NCBI RefSeq assembly: GCF_048544455.1
Contig: NC_133532.1
Coordinates: forward strand, 19,780,948-19,844,947
DNA length: 64,000 nucleotides
Direction: 5' to 3'
Source of the DNA: Silene latifolia
Taxonomy: Eukaryota > Streptophyta > Magnoliopsida > Caryophyllales > Caryophyllaceae
Below the pieces are notes generated by a model. It was not told where the DNA came from. It did not search any database and worked only from the letters and a program-made list of their open reading frames with translations. Shown in pieces: positions 34,850 to 45,725 of the stretch. Made by a program: the position numbers and the translations under genes. Within the stretch, counting starts at the first letter, position 1; each line of letters opens with the position of its first letter.

Positions 34850-36070
34850 TTGAAAACGAGGAACCCTAAGGATCTGAGACTGCTCAAACTGGCTGTAACA
34901 AAGAATAGATCTTCGGTTTCTTTACAAAAAAATCACAAAAATCAATCAAATACTAATAAATTTGATCTCCTTTCTTCAACAAGTTCAAATGTCTTTCCGG
35001 TTTTGACACAAAAGAGTGGCCCGACTAATGTGGTTGTAATCAAAGAAAAAAGTATGAGTGAGGTGGTTGGTATAATCCCTCTGAATCTGGAGACATTGGT
35101 GGATGAACCAGTAGTGGAAGAGGTGGCTAATACTTCCATCCCCGTTGTCTTGGATACAATTGAGGAGGAACCTGAAGAATTGCTGCAATTTACTGAAGCT
35201 GAGGTAAAAATTGAACTTGATTATTGGAAAAATTCAGTCTTTTGTTTCATTCTTGGTGCTAACCCTCCATGGGAAATTGTGGAAGGTTTTATACGGTGAT
35301 TATGGTCTAATCAGCAGGTAGATAAAATTTCTTTTCTACCAAATGGTGTTTTTCTAGTTCGCTTTAAGTCTTTAGCGGCGCGTACTACTCTTTTGAAACA
35401 AGGCCATTTCATGTTTGATAATAAGCCGCTGATAGTTAAACCATGGACTCCTGAAATTGAATTGGTTAAGCATGTTGTTCAATCAGTCCCTGTGTGGGTC
35501 AAGTTACATAAATTACCTTTAAAGTTTTGGGGAAAAGGGATTGCTAAAATTTCTGGACTTTTAGGTAAGTTTGTGAAGTGTGACCCTGCAACTGAGGATA
35601 AGGTGAGGATTGGGTATGCTAGGTTAATGATTGATATAGAATTTGGAAAACCCCTAAATGATAAAGTTAATTTTCTGGATGAACATGGCAATATTGTTGA
35701 GATTGAGGTAGAGTATGAGTGGAAACCTGTGGTGTGCAGTGTGTGTAATGGTGTTGGTCATGATGCAAGTGACTGTAGAACGGCCAAGAAGCAACTTACT
35801 CCCACTGTACCTCCTAAGAAAATTGTCACCAAAGTTTAAAAACCTAAGAATGTGGTTTCTAAACAGGATAAAGGGAAGGGACCTATGGAAACTACTCCTG
35901 ATGAGGTAATCCAGTCTACTGCTCAGGTTGAAATCCAATTCAAAACTCCTGTAGTTTGACTTAAGAATGGCAGTTACACTTCTGGCCCTTCTCATGCTAG
36001 ACCTATTATGAGGATGAGTAGATAAGAGGTTAAAGATGGTGCCTATAGTGCTCATAAATTTGGTCAACAT
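34850..36070 (+). pseudogene. LINE ORF1: gag-like RNA-binding protein (broken)
   Basis: Begins MKTRNPKDLRLLKL and runs to a stop at 35299. It continues in another stretch from about 35330 with FLVRFKSLAARTTLLKQGHF and FDNKPLIVKPWTPEIE, which is the DUF4283-type domain of plant LINE ORF1. The knuckle CSVCNGVGHDASDC (C-X2-C-X4-H-X4-C) is near 35735-35776. Stop codons occur at 35297-35299, 35837-35839 and 35957-35959. ORF1 packages LINE RNA. Confidence 0.85.
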
Positions 36071-36116
36071 TCTTTTCTAGAAGCGTTTAACCAATCAAAT
36101 ACTCCCAAGGTAGGAA

Positions 36117-38824
36117 TTGGGACGAGTGGTAGTGTTCCACATCAAGTGGTGGGGAATGTATAACATTGGCTTCTGGAATGTAAGGGGATTAAACAAACCC
36201 ACTAAGCAAAGACATGTGAAGTGGTTCATGCATATGCATAAAGTGGGATTATTTGGTCTCCTAGAGACTAAGGTTAAAACTTTGGCTCTAAATAGTTTGA
36301 AAAATATACTTATGGATGGGTGGAGTTTGTCTACTAATAATAGTGCTCATATAGGTGGTAGGGTTTGGATTCTCTGGAATCCTGCTATCTTTCATGTGAA
36401 TTTTATTAATTACCCTGCTCAGTGTATAAATATGAAGGTTAAAGAGTTGGCTTCTACTACCTTTTATTTATCTATGGTGTATGCCTTTAATGAACTTCAG
36501 GTAAGGGAAGCTTTATGGGATCAGTTGGTGGATTTCTCTGCACACATAACTGAACCATGGTTAGTGTGTGGGGATTTCAATTGTGTGTTATACCATGCTA
36601 AAAGGTTAGGAGGCAGTAGTAGTGACACTGAAATAGATGATTTTCAAAGATGTTTGACCAGACGTGGGTTGGTGGATAGTCCTGCAAGAGGTTCCTTCTT
36701 TACTTGGAACAACAAGCAGGATATTAATACTAGAGTGTATAGCAGACTGGACAGAGCTTTAGTTAATCAAGAACAGAGTGATATGATGTCTAATATCTAT
36801 GCTCATTTCCTTCCTGAAGGTATTTTTGATCACACTCCTTGTCTGTTGAAGAGTAATGCTCAACAGAGTAATTTTAAAATACCATTCAAGTATTTTAATA
36901 TGTGAGGGAAGGCACCCTATTATCTTACTCTTACAAGGATGGTGGAAGAGTACAGGGTATGGTACTAAAATGTATTGTCTAGTTAAGAAAATGCAGCAAC
37001 TAAAACCTCAGTTTAGACAATATAATAGGGATTTCTTCTCAGATATTGAAAACAGTGTTGTACTTGCTTTGAAAAACATGGGGTATATCCAAGCACAACT
37101 TGCTATTGATCCTAGAGACACTATGTGTTTGCAAAAGGAAAAAAATGCTATTGGAGAGTATAAAGAGTTGCAGTCTGCTAATGATCTTTTCTTGAGTCAG
37201 AAAGCTAAGGCTGCTTGGATTAAGGATGAATATTTTAATACAAAGTATTTCCATGGAGTGATTAGAAGCAATTTTATGAGAAACCAAGTTTTATCAATCA
37301 TTGATATGAATGGGCAGGAACATGAGCATCCTCAAAAGGATTCAGAATTCCTTTTTATAGTATTACATTCAGTTGTTAGGGACAGAGAAACAAACTGTAC
37401 CTGTGAATCCTCAGATTGTTAGGAAAGGGCCTGTGTGTAATGATAATCATTGGAGTATTTTACTCAGGCCTGTCACTAGTTAAGAAATCAAAGCTGCTAT
37501 CTTTTCAATTCCAGATAACAAAGCTCCTGGACCAGATGGTTTCTCTAGTGCTTTTTCAAAGACTCTTGGAAAATTATTGGAGATGAGGTATGTGATGTTG
37601 TTCAGGATTTTTTTCATTCTGGTAAGTTTCTCAAGCAGCTTAATTCTACAATTCTCACACTTATCCCTAAATGCAAGATGCCCACCCAGGTTACACAATT
37701 TAGACCCATAGCCTGTTACAATATCTTGTATAAATGCATATCAAAACTCATTTGCACTAGACTAGCTGATATTTTACCTGAGTTGGTGAGTAAAAATCAG
37801 GGAGGCTTCATCAAAGGGAGGAGTATAATTGAAAATATTTTAGTGTGCCAAGATCTAGTTGGACTATATAATAAGAAGAATAGTTCTCCCAGATGTATGT
37901 TTAAGATGGACTTGATGAAGGCTTATGACTCTATGAGTTGGCAATTTGTGGATGAGATATTGCGGGCCTTCAATTTTCCTCCTCATTTTTGCCAGTTAAT
38001 AATGGAATGTGTCAAAAGTACTTCTTTCTCTATTACCTTAAATGGTGAAAATTTTGGATATTTTCAAGGTAAGAGAGGATTAAGACAAGGTGACCCCATG
38101 TCACCTCTTCTGTTCACACTCTGTATGGAGTATCTGAGCAGGATACTGTTGTGTGCTACTAGGAAACTAGAATTCTCTTATCATCCCCTTTGTCACAAAA
38201 TGCAGTTAACACATCTAATGTTTGCTGATGATTTGTTACTATTTTGTAAGGGAGATATCAGTTCTATCATGGTAATTTTGAGAGCCTATTCTGATTTTTC
38301 TGTAGCATCTGGTCTGAATATGGATGCACAGAAGTCTTATGCTTATTTTAATGGGGTGTCTGAAGATCTTAAGAGAGATATTCTCTTTGTTTCTGGTTTC
38401 ATGGAAGGCAGGCTTCCTTTTAAGTATTTAGGTGTTCCTATTACTGCAGGAAAATTGAAAAAGAAAGATTGTGCAGTGTTAATTGATAAGATAGTGGACA
38501 GAATTAAGAATTTAGGAGCCAAGATATTATCTTATGCAAGTAGTCTTGTATTGGTAAATTCTGTACTTGCTACTTTGTATAATTATTGGGCTTCCATATT
38601 TGTACTACCTAAAGGAGTTTTGCATAGAGTAGATTCAATCTGTAGAAATTTCTTGTGGGAAGGTAGTACAGAATATAATAGGGCCTCTTTTATTGCTTGG
38701 TCAAAAGTGTGTGTCCCTAAGAAATAAGGAGGTTTCGGGTTAAAACAAAGTCATATTTGGAATCAAGCTATTATTGGTAAGCTTGTTTGGTGGTTGGCAG
38801 AGGAACCTGACAAGCTTTCGGTGC
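36117..38824 (+). pseudogene. LINE ORF2: AP-endonuclease and reverse transcriptase (broken)
   Basis: The endonuclease domain (36117-36905) shows NIGFWNVRGLN, GLLETKV, WLVCGDFNCVL, SRLDRALVN and FDHTPCLL, the standard motif series for target nicking. It stops at 36903-36905. A spacer follows (36906-37677) with stops at 37420-37422 and 37480-37482. RT (37678-38727) shows FRPIACYNILYK, FKMDLMKAYDSMSW, GLRQGDPMSPLLF and the FADDLLLF active site. It stops at 38727, with coding wording continuing (GGFGLKQSHIWN) to the Athila junction. The GC content is lower than in the Tat genes to the right. Confidence 0.88.
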
Positions 38825-40269
38825 TGATACGTGCAATTTATATAGTCTTTTTAGCCTCTTATTGCAAGCATTTCTATGTCATTTTTATAGTTTTGTATTG
38901 CAAAATGCCCCGAATAGGCTACTTTGGTTTGTTTCGTCTCATTTGCAGGAACAAACCTCAAAGTGGTGAAATCGCGCCTTATTCGTTCCTCTTAGCATGC
39001 ATTTAAGGAGATGGAAGATTTGGAGCGGAAATGCTGTGCCTCGGGAAGCGTGAGGGAGTTCTTAGAAGCTGACCAAACGAAGTGCAAGCTATTTTCAGTG
39101 GCTAATTGCTCGATCAAGTGCTTTCTTGGTCGATCAAGTGGTTTTGACGGTTCAAGGTGTTCGATCGAGACCCTACTGAGCTCGATCGAAGTAGGCTAAA
39201 TTAGAAGCTCTAGATCGAAGGCCATATCTATTCGATCGAGAGGATATGCTGAAGAATTACTTGATCGAGAGGTTTCAAATGCCTCCATCGAGTGTTATGC
39301 TTAATTACACGGGATTTTATTCCGTGATTAGTTTATGTTTTAGTTAATAAACGCTTCCCTATATAAGGTGAAGACGTCATTAGGTTAGATTATCTTGGAT
39401 CATACTCTATTACTCTTAATCATTCTCTTAAGCACACTGCTCCTTTCTCTTTGCTACGTTACTTTTCCCTTTAATTCTGGATCTTACCTTTGTAATCTTT
39501 CTTCACTCTTCACTCTTAATTTAATTCTACTTTGTTTGTTCTTAATTCTTGTTCCTTAATCTCTGTTTATTTATTGTCTTTATTAATTTATGCTTCATCT
39601 TTAATACTCATCTATTATGTCTTTTTTAGTTTATTCGTTGTTATTATTGTTAGTGTCATTAATAGCATGAGTAGCTAATTCCCACTATGTTAGGATTAGG
39701 GGAGCCATGGTAGTGAGTTGACGATGTTGTAAATAAGTTAGATGATTAATTTGTGAGAATTGTTTCATTAACAATATAACTGTAATCGTTTAGTTGAGTG
39801 CACACTTCTAGACCCATTAAATTGGTTAAATTCAATCCTGGATCGAAAGATTGGAATGAACAGACCTGTTATGAGCAGTAGACTACCCTAATGAGGATGG
39901 AAGTTAATTTAGTTGTAATCTAGGGTGGATAGCGGACCGGAAGGACCTTTCCCTTGCCCTTCTCACATTAGATCGTCTGAACTATTTATGACTGAGTTGA
40001 TTAATTGCCATGGTGAACCAAATTCCTAGCATACTTCTCTTTATCTGATCACATATTTTTGCTAATGTTTGTTTTACTGCTCTTTTCTCTTATTCTCTTG
40101 CGTTAGTCACTTTTAGTTTAGAAATCAACTTTAAAACCCCCATTTATTACCAGACAGACTTAGATTAGCAGATAGATGTAATAACCTCCCTGTGGAGATC
40201 GACCCTACTTCCGCTAACTTCTGTTCGTAGTCTTAGGTATTTAGTTTTGGTACTAAAACGATGGTATCA
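38825..40269 (+). repeat. 5' LTR of the Athila element
   Basis: 1445 bp, starting TGATACGTGCAATTTATA and ending GATGGTATCA, so its ends TGATAC/GTATCA are inverted copies. It resembles the solo LTR at 3854. CGATCGA words cluster at 39113-39295. Two tetraloop-type hairpins are at 39841-39852 and 39937-39944. Confidence 0.92.
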
Positions 40270-40274
40270 AATTT

Positions 40275-40290
40275 TGGCGCCGTTGCCGGG
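40275..40290 (+). promoter_or_regulatory. Athila primer binding site
   Basis: TGGCGCCGTTGCCGGG lies five bases after the LTR. This is the well-known Athila-type primer site, complementary to a tRNA-Asp 3' end. Confidence 0.9.
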
Positions 40291-40389
40291 AAAGCAATTA
40301 GCCTATTTATTTGTTTATTTTCGTTTGTCTTCGTCTCAGGGAATTTCAATTCCTTGAGACAGTTCTTATTTATTTTTTCTAGTGTTGTT

Positions 40390-40648
40390 TATGCCCGGGT
40401 CTAACAGGTCGGAATTAGTGCCGGTGATCTCGAACAGGAGAAGACTTTTCGCTATAGACAAAGACTACTGAGAAAGAATCAAAAGGAAGTCTTGAGTACT
40501 TTTGAGCCCGATCTTGAACACTTTTTATTTGTAGAAGACCAGTCTTTTGAAGAAGACAATTCTATTTCTACTATTAGTTCTGTGAAGATGCCTAATATCG
40601 CGAGTCACTCTGAGCCTACAACTGCTTCTATTCCTAAAGGGTTCAATC
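40390..40648 (+). pseudogene. Athila gag, start segment
   Basis: Begins ATGCCCGGGTCTAACAGG after the primer site, then a charged stretch with ACTTTTGAGCCCGATCTTG wording. It is cut at 40648 by the copia solo LTR. The sequence resumes at 61958, giving a split gag of Athila type. Confidence 0.75.
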
Positions 40649-40737
40649 TGTTGGGAAATGTGTCCTCAACAATAGTGCGATCACATGATTTAAATATCAT
40701 TATTAAATCTCATTTTAAGAATACATGTGGGACATTG

Positions 40738-41189
40738 TTGTCAGAATCGCGATTCGATCCAACGATTCTACGATTTTACGATCCAAAAATGTTTGACCGA
40801 TCCTGGATCCTACGATTCTATCATAGTTGTAAAATCTTACGATCCTATTAATTTGAAAATTTCTAGAGATGAGATCATAATACGATCCTACGATTTTACG
40901 ATCCTACGATCCGATTTCATAATAAAAAAATTAATATATATTTTTATATAATGATACCGTAAAACCCAAATTTCGTGTAAGTTGTTCATACAATGATACT
41001 AAAATCATTACTTACCAATATTTTATGAATAAATATTAATAAATAAGTGTTTTGATTTTCAATTATATGTTTTACCAAATAAAAAATTATATTTAGTGAG
41101 TTTGTAGAATCTTGCGATTCTACGATCCGATTCTACCGATTCGATCCTACCCTCCCCATCGATCCAAAGTAGAATCCCGATCCTGACAA
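40738..41189. mobile_element. Small TIR DNA element, family unassigned
   Basis: About 450 bp, starting TTGTCAGAATCG and ending CGATCCTGACAA, 11-12-base inverted ends. It is flanked by CATTG (40733-40737 and 41190-41194). The interior has many CGATCC/TACGAT words near both ends and an AT-rich centre. A 5-bp duplication fits few known plant MITE groups. Confidence 0.72.
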
Positions 41190-42165
41190 CATTGATGTGG
41201 GATGTAATATTTACAGTCAACTGGTCCACATATATCGGTAATGATTGGCTGACTAGAGTTTGACATTACTGTCGTGCGACGGTGGTGATCAGTTGATCCC
41301 CTTAGGTCATACCTAAAGGGTAACACTCTTAATTGATTATTTAATTGATCGTATGACGATACGAGTTAATTAAATTACTTAAAATTGACGGACGATTTTT
41401 GGAAGTAATATTTACGTGTCTTATTATATTTGATTATAATAAGATACGGTCTAAGTAATCGAATTGTTTTATTACTTAGATGAAATTATTGTTTACGGAA
41501 ATAATTGATACAGAATGAATAATTTATTATAAATACAAGATATTGTGATTTATAATTGGAAAACCATTTTGGTACAAGTAATTGTGAATTACCATGTTAT
41601 TTTTATAAATGACATATTTTATTAATATGTTGATTTTTAATTGTTAAAAATACATTTTATATATAAGATGTCTTGTAATGTGTCACATGTGACATATTGA
41701 CAAAATCACAAATAAAATGGACTCATCCATTTTATGTGAGTGTACCGAAATGGAGGGAGCATGAGGATAAAATTGTGTTGATTATTTATAAGTGGAAAAC
41801 ACAATTATGAATACTACTCATAGCCTTGCATACATAGCCTTCTCTTGGGAAGAAAAGGAGAGCATGCATTGGGCTCTCTCTCCTTCCCTTTTCGGTTTTC
41901 CCATATAAAGATGAGCAAATGTTTTTGCTTATTTGACACACTAACACACTACATGCAAAAGCTAGTGTGTAATAATTCATTCACAACTTCACCAAAAATT
42001 TCTAGTGTAAGAAATTAAATTTCCTCTCTACATTTTAATGAGAAATTAGAGAGATAAAATACTCCAAAATTCATCTACTCTTGACCGAAATATTCAAGAG
42101 GACAAACAATAGTTTTGGGTCAAATTTTAGTAAGATTAATATTCTTCTAGTTCAAATAATATTAG

Positions 42166-44586
42166 TGTGGACAGCGGGCCGCCCACGGGGGCGCTTGGGA
42201 GTGAAGGGGCTCGAAAACAAGCGTTTGCATTTTGTATGGAGTCGCCACCAATTTTTATGGGAAATTGGAACCGTTCGAATACCTCGTGTCATGTCAAGAC
42301 ACAAAGTAAAGACATGAACACTAAGCAATCGTTACCCTTAGCATTCTATGTCTAGAATGACTCTCGTGGATGCCAATGAACACGGGTGCTCACGGAGATC
42401 TGGAGTAAGGGGTGAGGGTACGTATTAGGAAGCTCTTTTGATCGAACACCTAATCCCGCCCGCCTCGATAGCGGCCTCTACTAATGATTAGGGAGTTTAT
42501 TCGTACTTGATATATCGTCGGCTATATGCATGCAATGCAACATCCAATAGATTAATCCTAACATGTGAGATTTAACTAAGTCGGTGAACAATTAATTAGG
42601 CAAACAATTGGGGTCGAAGTTGGATTTAATGTTCAATTACATGTGGAAGCATACAAAACAATGAAATAAATGAAATAAATTACAATAATGGAAATTACAT
42701 TAATTACAACGGATTTAATTGATTTATGTCGAAAATACCAATAAAACGGATGATTTGATAAAACGAATAAAAGAATAAAAATAACAAATCAACGAACAGG
42801 AATTAGCGATATTACGAATATTAGTTAATTGATACGTAAACTAATTAATCTAGGTCAAGGCAGAAAAGGAGTTCAGGGACAGAAGTCGTCCTGGAACAGT
42901 AGAAGCGAGACATGCGCCCTTTGGAAGAGCGCGCAGCGATTCTTTGCGTCTGTTCCAAGGACGAACTCTGGCTGTGAAGCCAAAACTGCAATTGTTAATC
43001 GTTATTTGGTGAATTTAATGGACTGATTGATATTATTTAGTCGGATGAAAGTGATTTACAGATTATTTAACATGTGATTTGAGTCATAAAACAATAAACA
43101 TGGATGAGACGGAGACGAAGACAGATTAAACATGTGAAGGGTCGATGTTAATGAACGATTAATTAAACTAACAAAACGCATTAGATTAAACACGATGAAC
43201 GATGACGAATTAGTGATGAACAATAAATAAACAGATGCAAATTTATCAATAACGAATTCCAGAAACTCAATATGAACAGATTGAACTTCTAAAACCCGAA
43301 ACTTGAATTAATGACGAAAACCCGCAAATATTGATTATTTGGGATTTAAGCCGGACTTGACGACTAATTAAGCATGAATGATGAATTATATACAATATAC
43401 ATATGATTTATAAATTACCGTGATGAAGAATTAAAGAACAAAACAAAAGGAACAATTTTTGGTATGAATTACGAGGAGGACGGAGGAAGAAGAAAAGAAG
43501 CGAGGCTGGCGGCCTCACGAAGAGGCGCAGCGGTGATGCGCTCCTTCAAGAGGCGCAGCGGTTGCTGCGTCTTTTCTCGACGTCGTCTCTCACTCGGAAA
43601 TCCGCAAAAACAGGTTTTAAAGACGGTTTTTAGAAATCGGTTTCAAATGGTGTTTCCGACATAAACCTTACAATTGACGATTAAATAAAATACAATAAAT
43701 AAAAGGAGAGATTACACCCTCAGACTTACATGTTGACGGAACGAGAAGAACTAAGAAAATCGATTAATGAATGCTCGACGCGAATGCAAGGAAAGAATGC
43801 CCTCGAAAGAGGAAAACGATTTAACAAGTTGATTAATTAGATTGATTGAGTGTAGTGGTCAAATTGGTCGGTCATGCAACGGAGAGGCTGGTACCCGGAA
43901 AGATCCGAGCTTACGTGGTCGAAGGTTCAAGCACGTAGGCGCCAATTAGTAAGAACGAAGTCTAGAATGCAAAGGGAGAAGAGAAGGGCGGACACTCGCG
44001 TGAGAAATATGAGGAACGAAAGCTCCTATTTATACTAATCACGTGAAGGAATAGGGTTTCGGAGACTCTTTGGAAGTGAATCTCGGAAAGATATAAAAAA
44101 GATACGTAAATCATGCAAAGAAGGGCACGAGAAGAGGCGCAGCGAGCCCATGCGTCTCTTGGAAGAGAGCGCGGCAGTGCGCGCCTGTTCCCGGAGGTTT
44201 CCTCCGCTAAGAAAGATTTCGCGTTTAAGTTATGGTAGGACGGATTTAATTTGATTATCTTTTGAATATTACGGGATATTATTTGCCAAAAGATAAAATT
44301 TGATGAATATGGAATAGAAATATCCAGGAACATTCGAACATTCCGACTCGGGATTTAACAACTATCGAGAAAATGGAGACGGTTTTTGACCCGGACTCGA
44401 ATGTACTCTAATTATCGCCAAAACGACCGTATCGGCACGTAGATGACAACTAAGAGGTTGACATTTATATTTGAGCAATCACTTGACGATAATCTTACGA
44501 ACTGTCACTAATCGTTCCGCGAATCAAACATGCGGCCCAATCATCACCGGGTGGTTTGCGAGGGGTGCGGAAACGAGGTGTCTCTG
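42166..44586 (-). repeat. 3' LTR of the Tat element
   Basis: Begins TGTGGACAGCGGGC and ends near CGAGGTGTCT. It is nearly identical over 2.4 kb to 59278-61687; differences are concentrated in GC-rich hairpin modules near 42880-42980, 43490-43590 and 44130-44210. Short open frames in it are not genes. Confidence 0.9.
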
Positions 44587-44602
44587 AGCCCCCACTTTGA
44601 CC
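44587..44602 (-). promoter_or_regulatory. Polypurine tract before the Tat 3' LTR
   Basis: - strand reads GTCAAAGTGGGGGCTC, a purine-rich run ending at the 3' LTR edge, as needed to prime plus-strand DNA. Confidence 0.75.
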
Positions 44603-45725
44603 GAGGCTTGGACAAGGCGAAAGTCAAAGTATAGCCATCAGGTCAATCGAAGATTACAACTGACGACTATGGCGACGCGAGGCGGCTCAGGGGGTCGAGC
44701 CAAGGACCTATCGTCGGGAACATTTTAGAGTCGTCGACTATCGGGAGGGTCGTTTAAAGTCCATTAGACTACGTAAGGAGGCTCGCCAGCCATAAGAAAG
44801 GACCATACCTGAGACTTCTTCCTCGAGATGCTTTCGGAGGTGCATAGGAGCTAAGGTTAAGACCTAAAGGTAATATATGAACGTGCTAGGGTGTGGGACC
44901 CTAAAGGAAAGCATTGACAGGGAGGCGGCCAAATATGAGTTCTGACCTAAAGGTAACTAAGGTTTGGGTATAGGAACTTCTGGAGAACGACACCTGCCGA
45001 ACTCCGGGGAAACAAGAAATATTGAAAAAGCAGGACGTTGGTAGAAAGCTGCTGTGGGAATCCGCTTGCGTCGGTCTCGGCGAATTGCGGCGAAATTTGG
45101 AAGTTGAATCGCTTGCGTCGGTCTCAAGCGGACTCTTGTTGGGGAATATGTCGACGACTAGGAACATCTTGATCGTCGGGGAAAGTCTTGAGCGAGCGAT
45201 CTTGCAAAATACTACTGCTATTTGGATAAAATGATTTGACGACTAGGAACATCCGAATCGTCACGAAAGAAAGTCTCGAGTGAGCGATCGCAAAATACTC
45301 TGCGCCAAAATGGTTGAGCAATCTTTTGCGAAATCTTTCTGCGCGGGATAAAATGAATTTGGACAAAACTGCGAAATACTGTCGCACTGGATAAAATGCG
45401 GACCAAAACGAAGGGAAATCATCGAAACGGACCAAAGTGATAAAATGTCATCGAGGAAGAGGCGCACCAAAGATGGGCCCACGAGTAACGAACTCATAAC
45501 GGATTTTTGAAAATCCATCAGGAGGGAAACAAAGGAAAAGGCGCAGCAAGAGCTGCGTCTCTTGGAAGAGCGCGGCGCTCTGCGTCTGTTCCCCAATTCA
45601 GAATTCGCGTAAAAACGCGAAATCGAAAGGTTTTCATTTCATTATTTCGAAACATAAATCCTTCAATTTCTCTCTCAAATCTTCACCATTTCTATCAAGG
45701 TTGGATTCAAAAGCTTGCTTAGAAT
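44603..45725 (+). other. Upstream region of antisense gene A
   Basis: Non-coding sequence between the 3' LTR and gene A. It holds a degenerate repeat (45149-45320) and one GC-rich hairpin module (45530-45595) just before the likely 5' UTR (45620-45725). No certain TATA box. Confidence 0.6.
45149..45320 (+). repeat. Degenerate tandem repeat, about 85-bp unit
   Basis: Two copies starting GACGACTAGGAACATC, continuing through ATCGTC, AAAGTCT, GAG(C/T)GAGCGATC and GCAAAATACT. Further partial copies with GCGAAAT and GGATAAAATG follow to about 45410. Confidence 0.75.

Larger units (their letters stand above)
34531..38824 (+). mobile_element. L1-type LINE, left part; cut by Athila at 38825
   Basis: A + strand LINE with a gag-like ORF1 and an endonuclease/RT ORF2. 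The 5' edge is not defined; a leader of about 300 bases ends in GAGAGAGAGACCCCC followed by an A run (about 34817-34834). The 3' part after RT must lie beyond the Athila element outside the window. Stops in both ORFs show it is inactive. Confidence 0.85.

Noticed and set aside
45218-45596. - strand open frames at the antisense gene A upstream region
   Set aside because: They span the degenerate tandem repeat and the hairpin module; residues reflect repeats and match no Tat protein.
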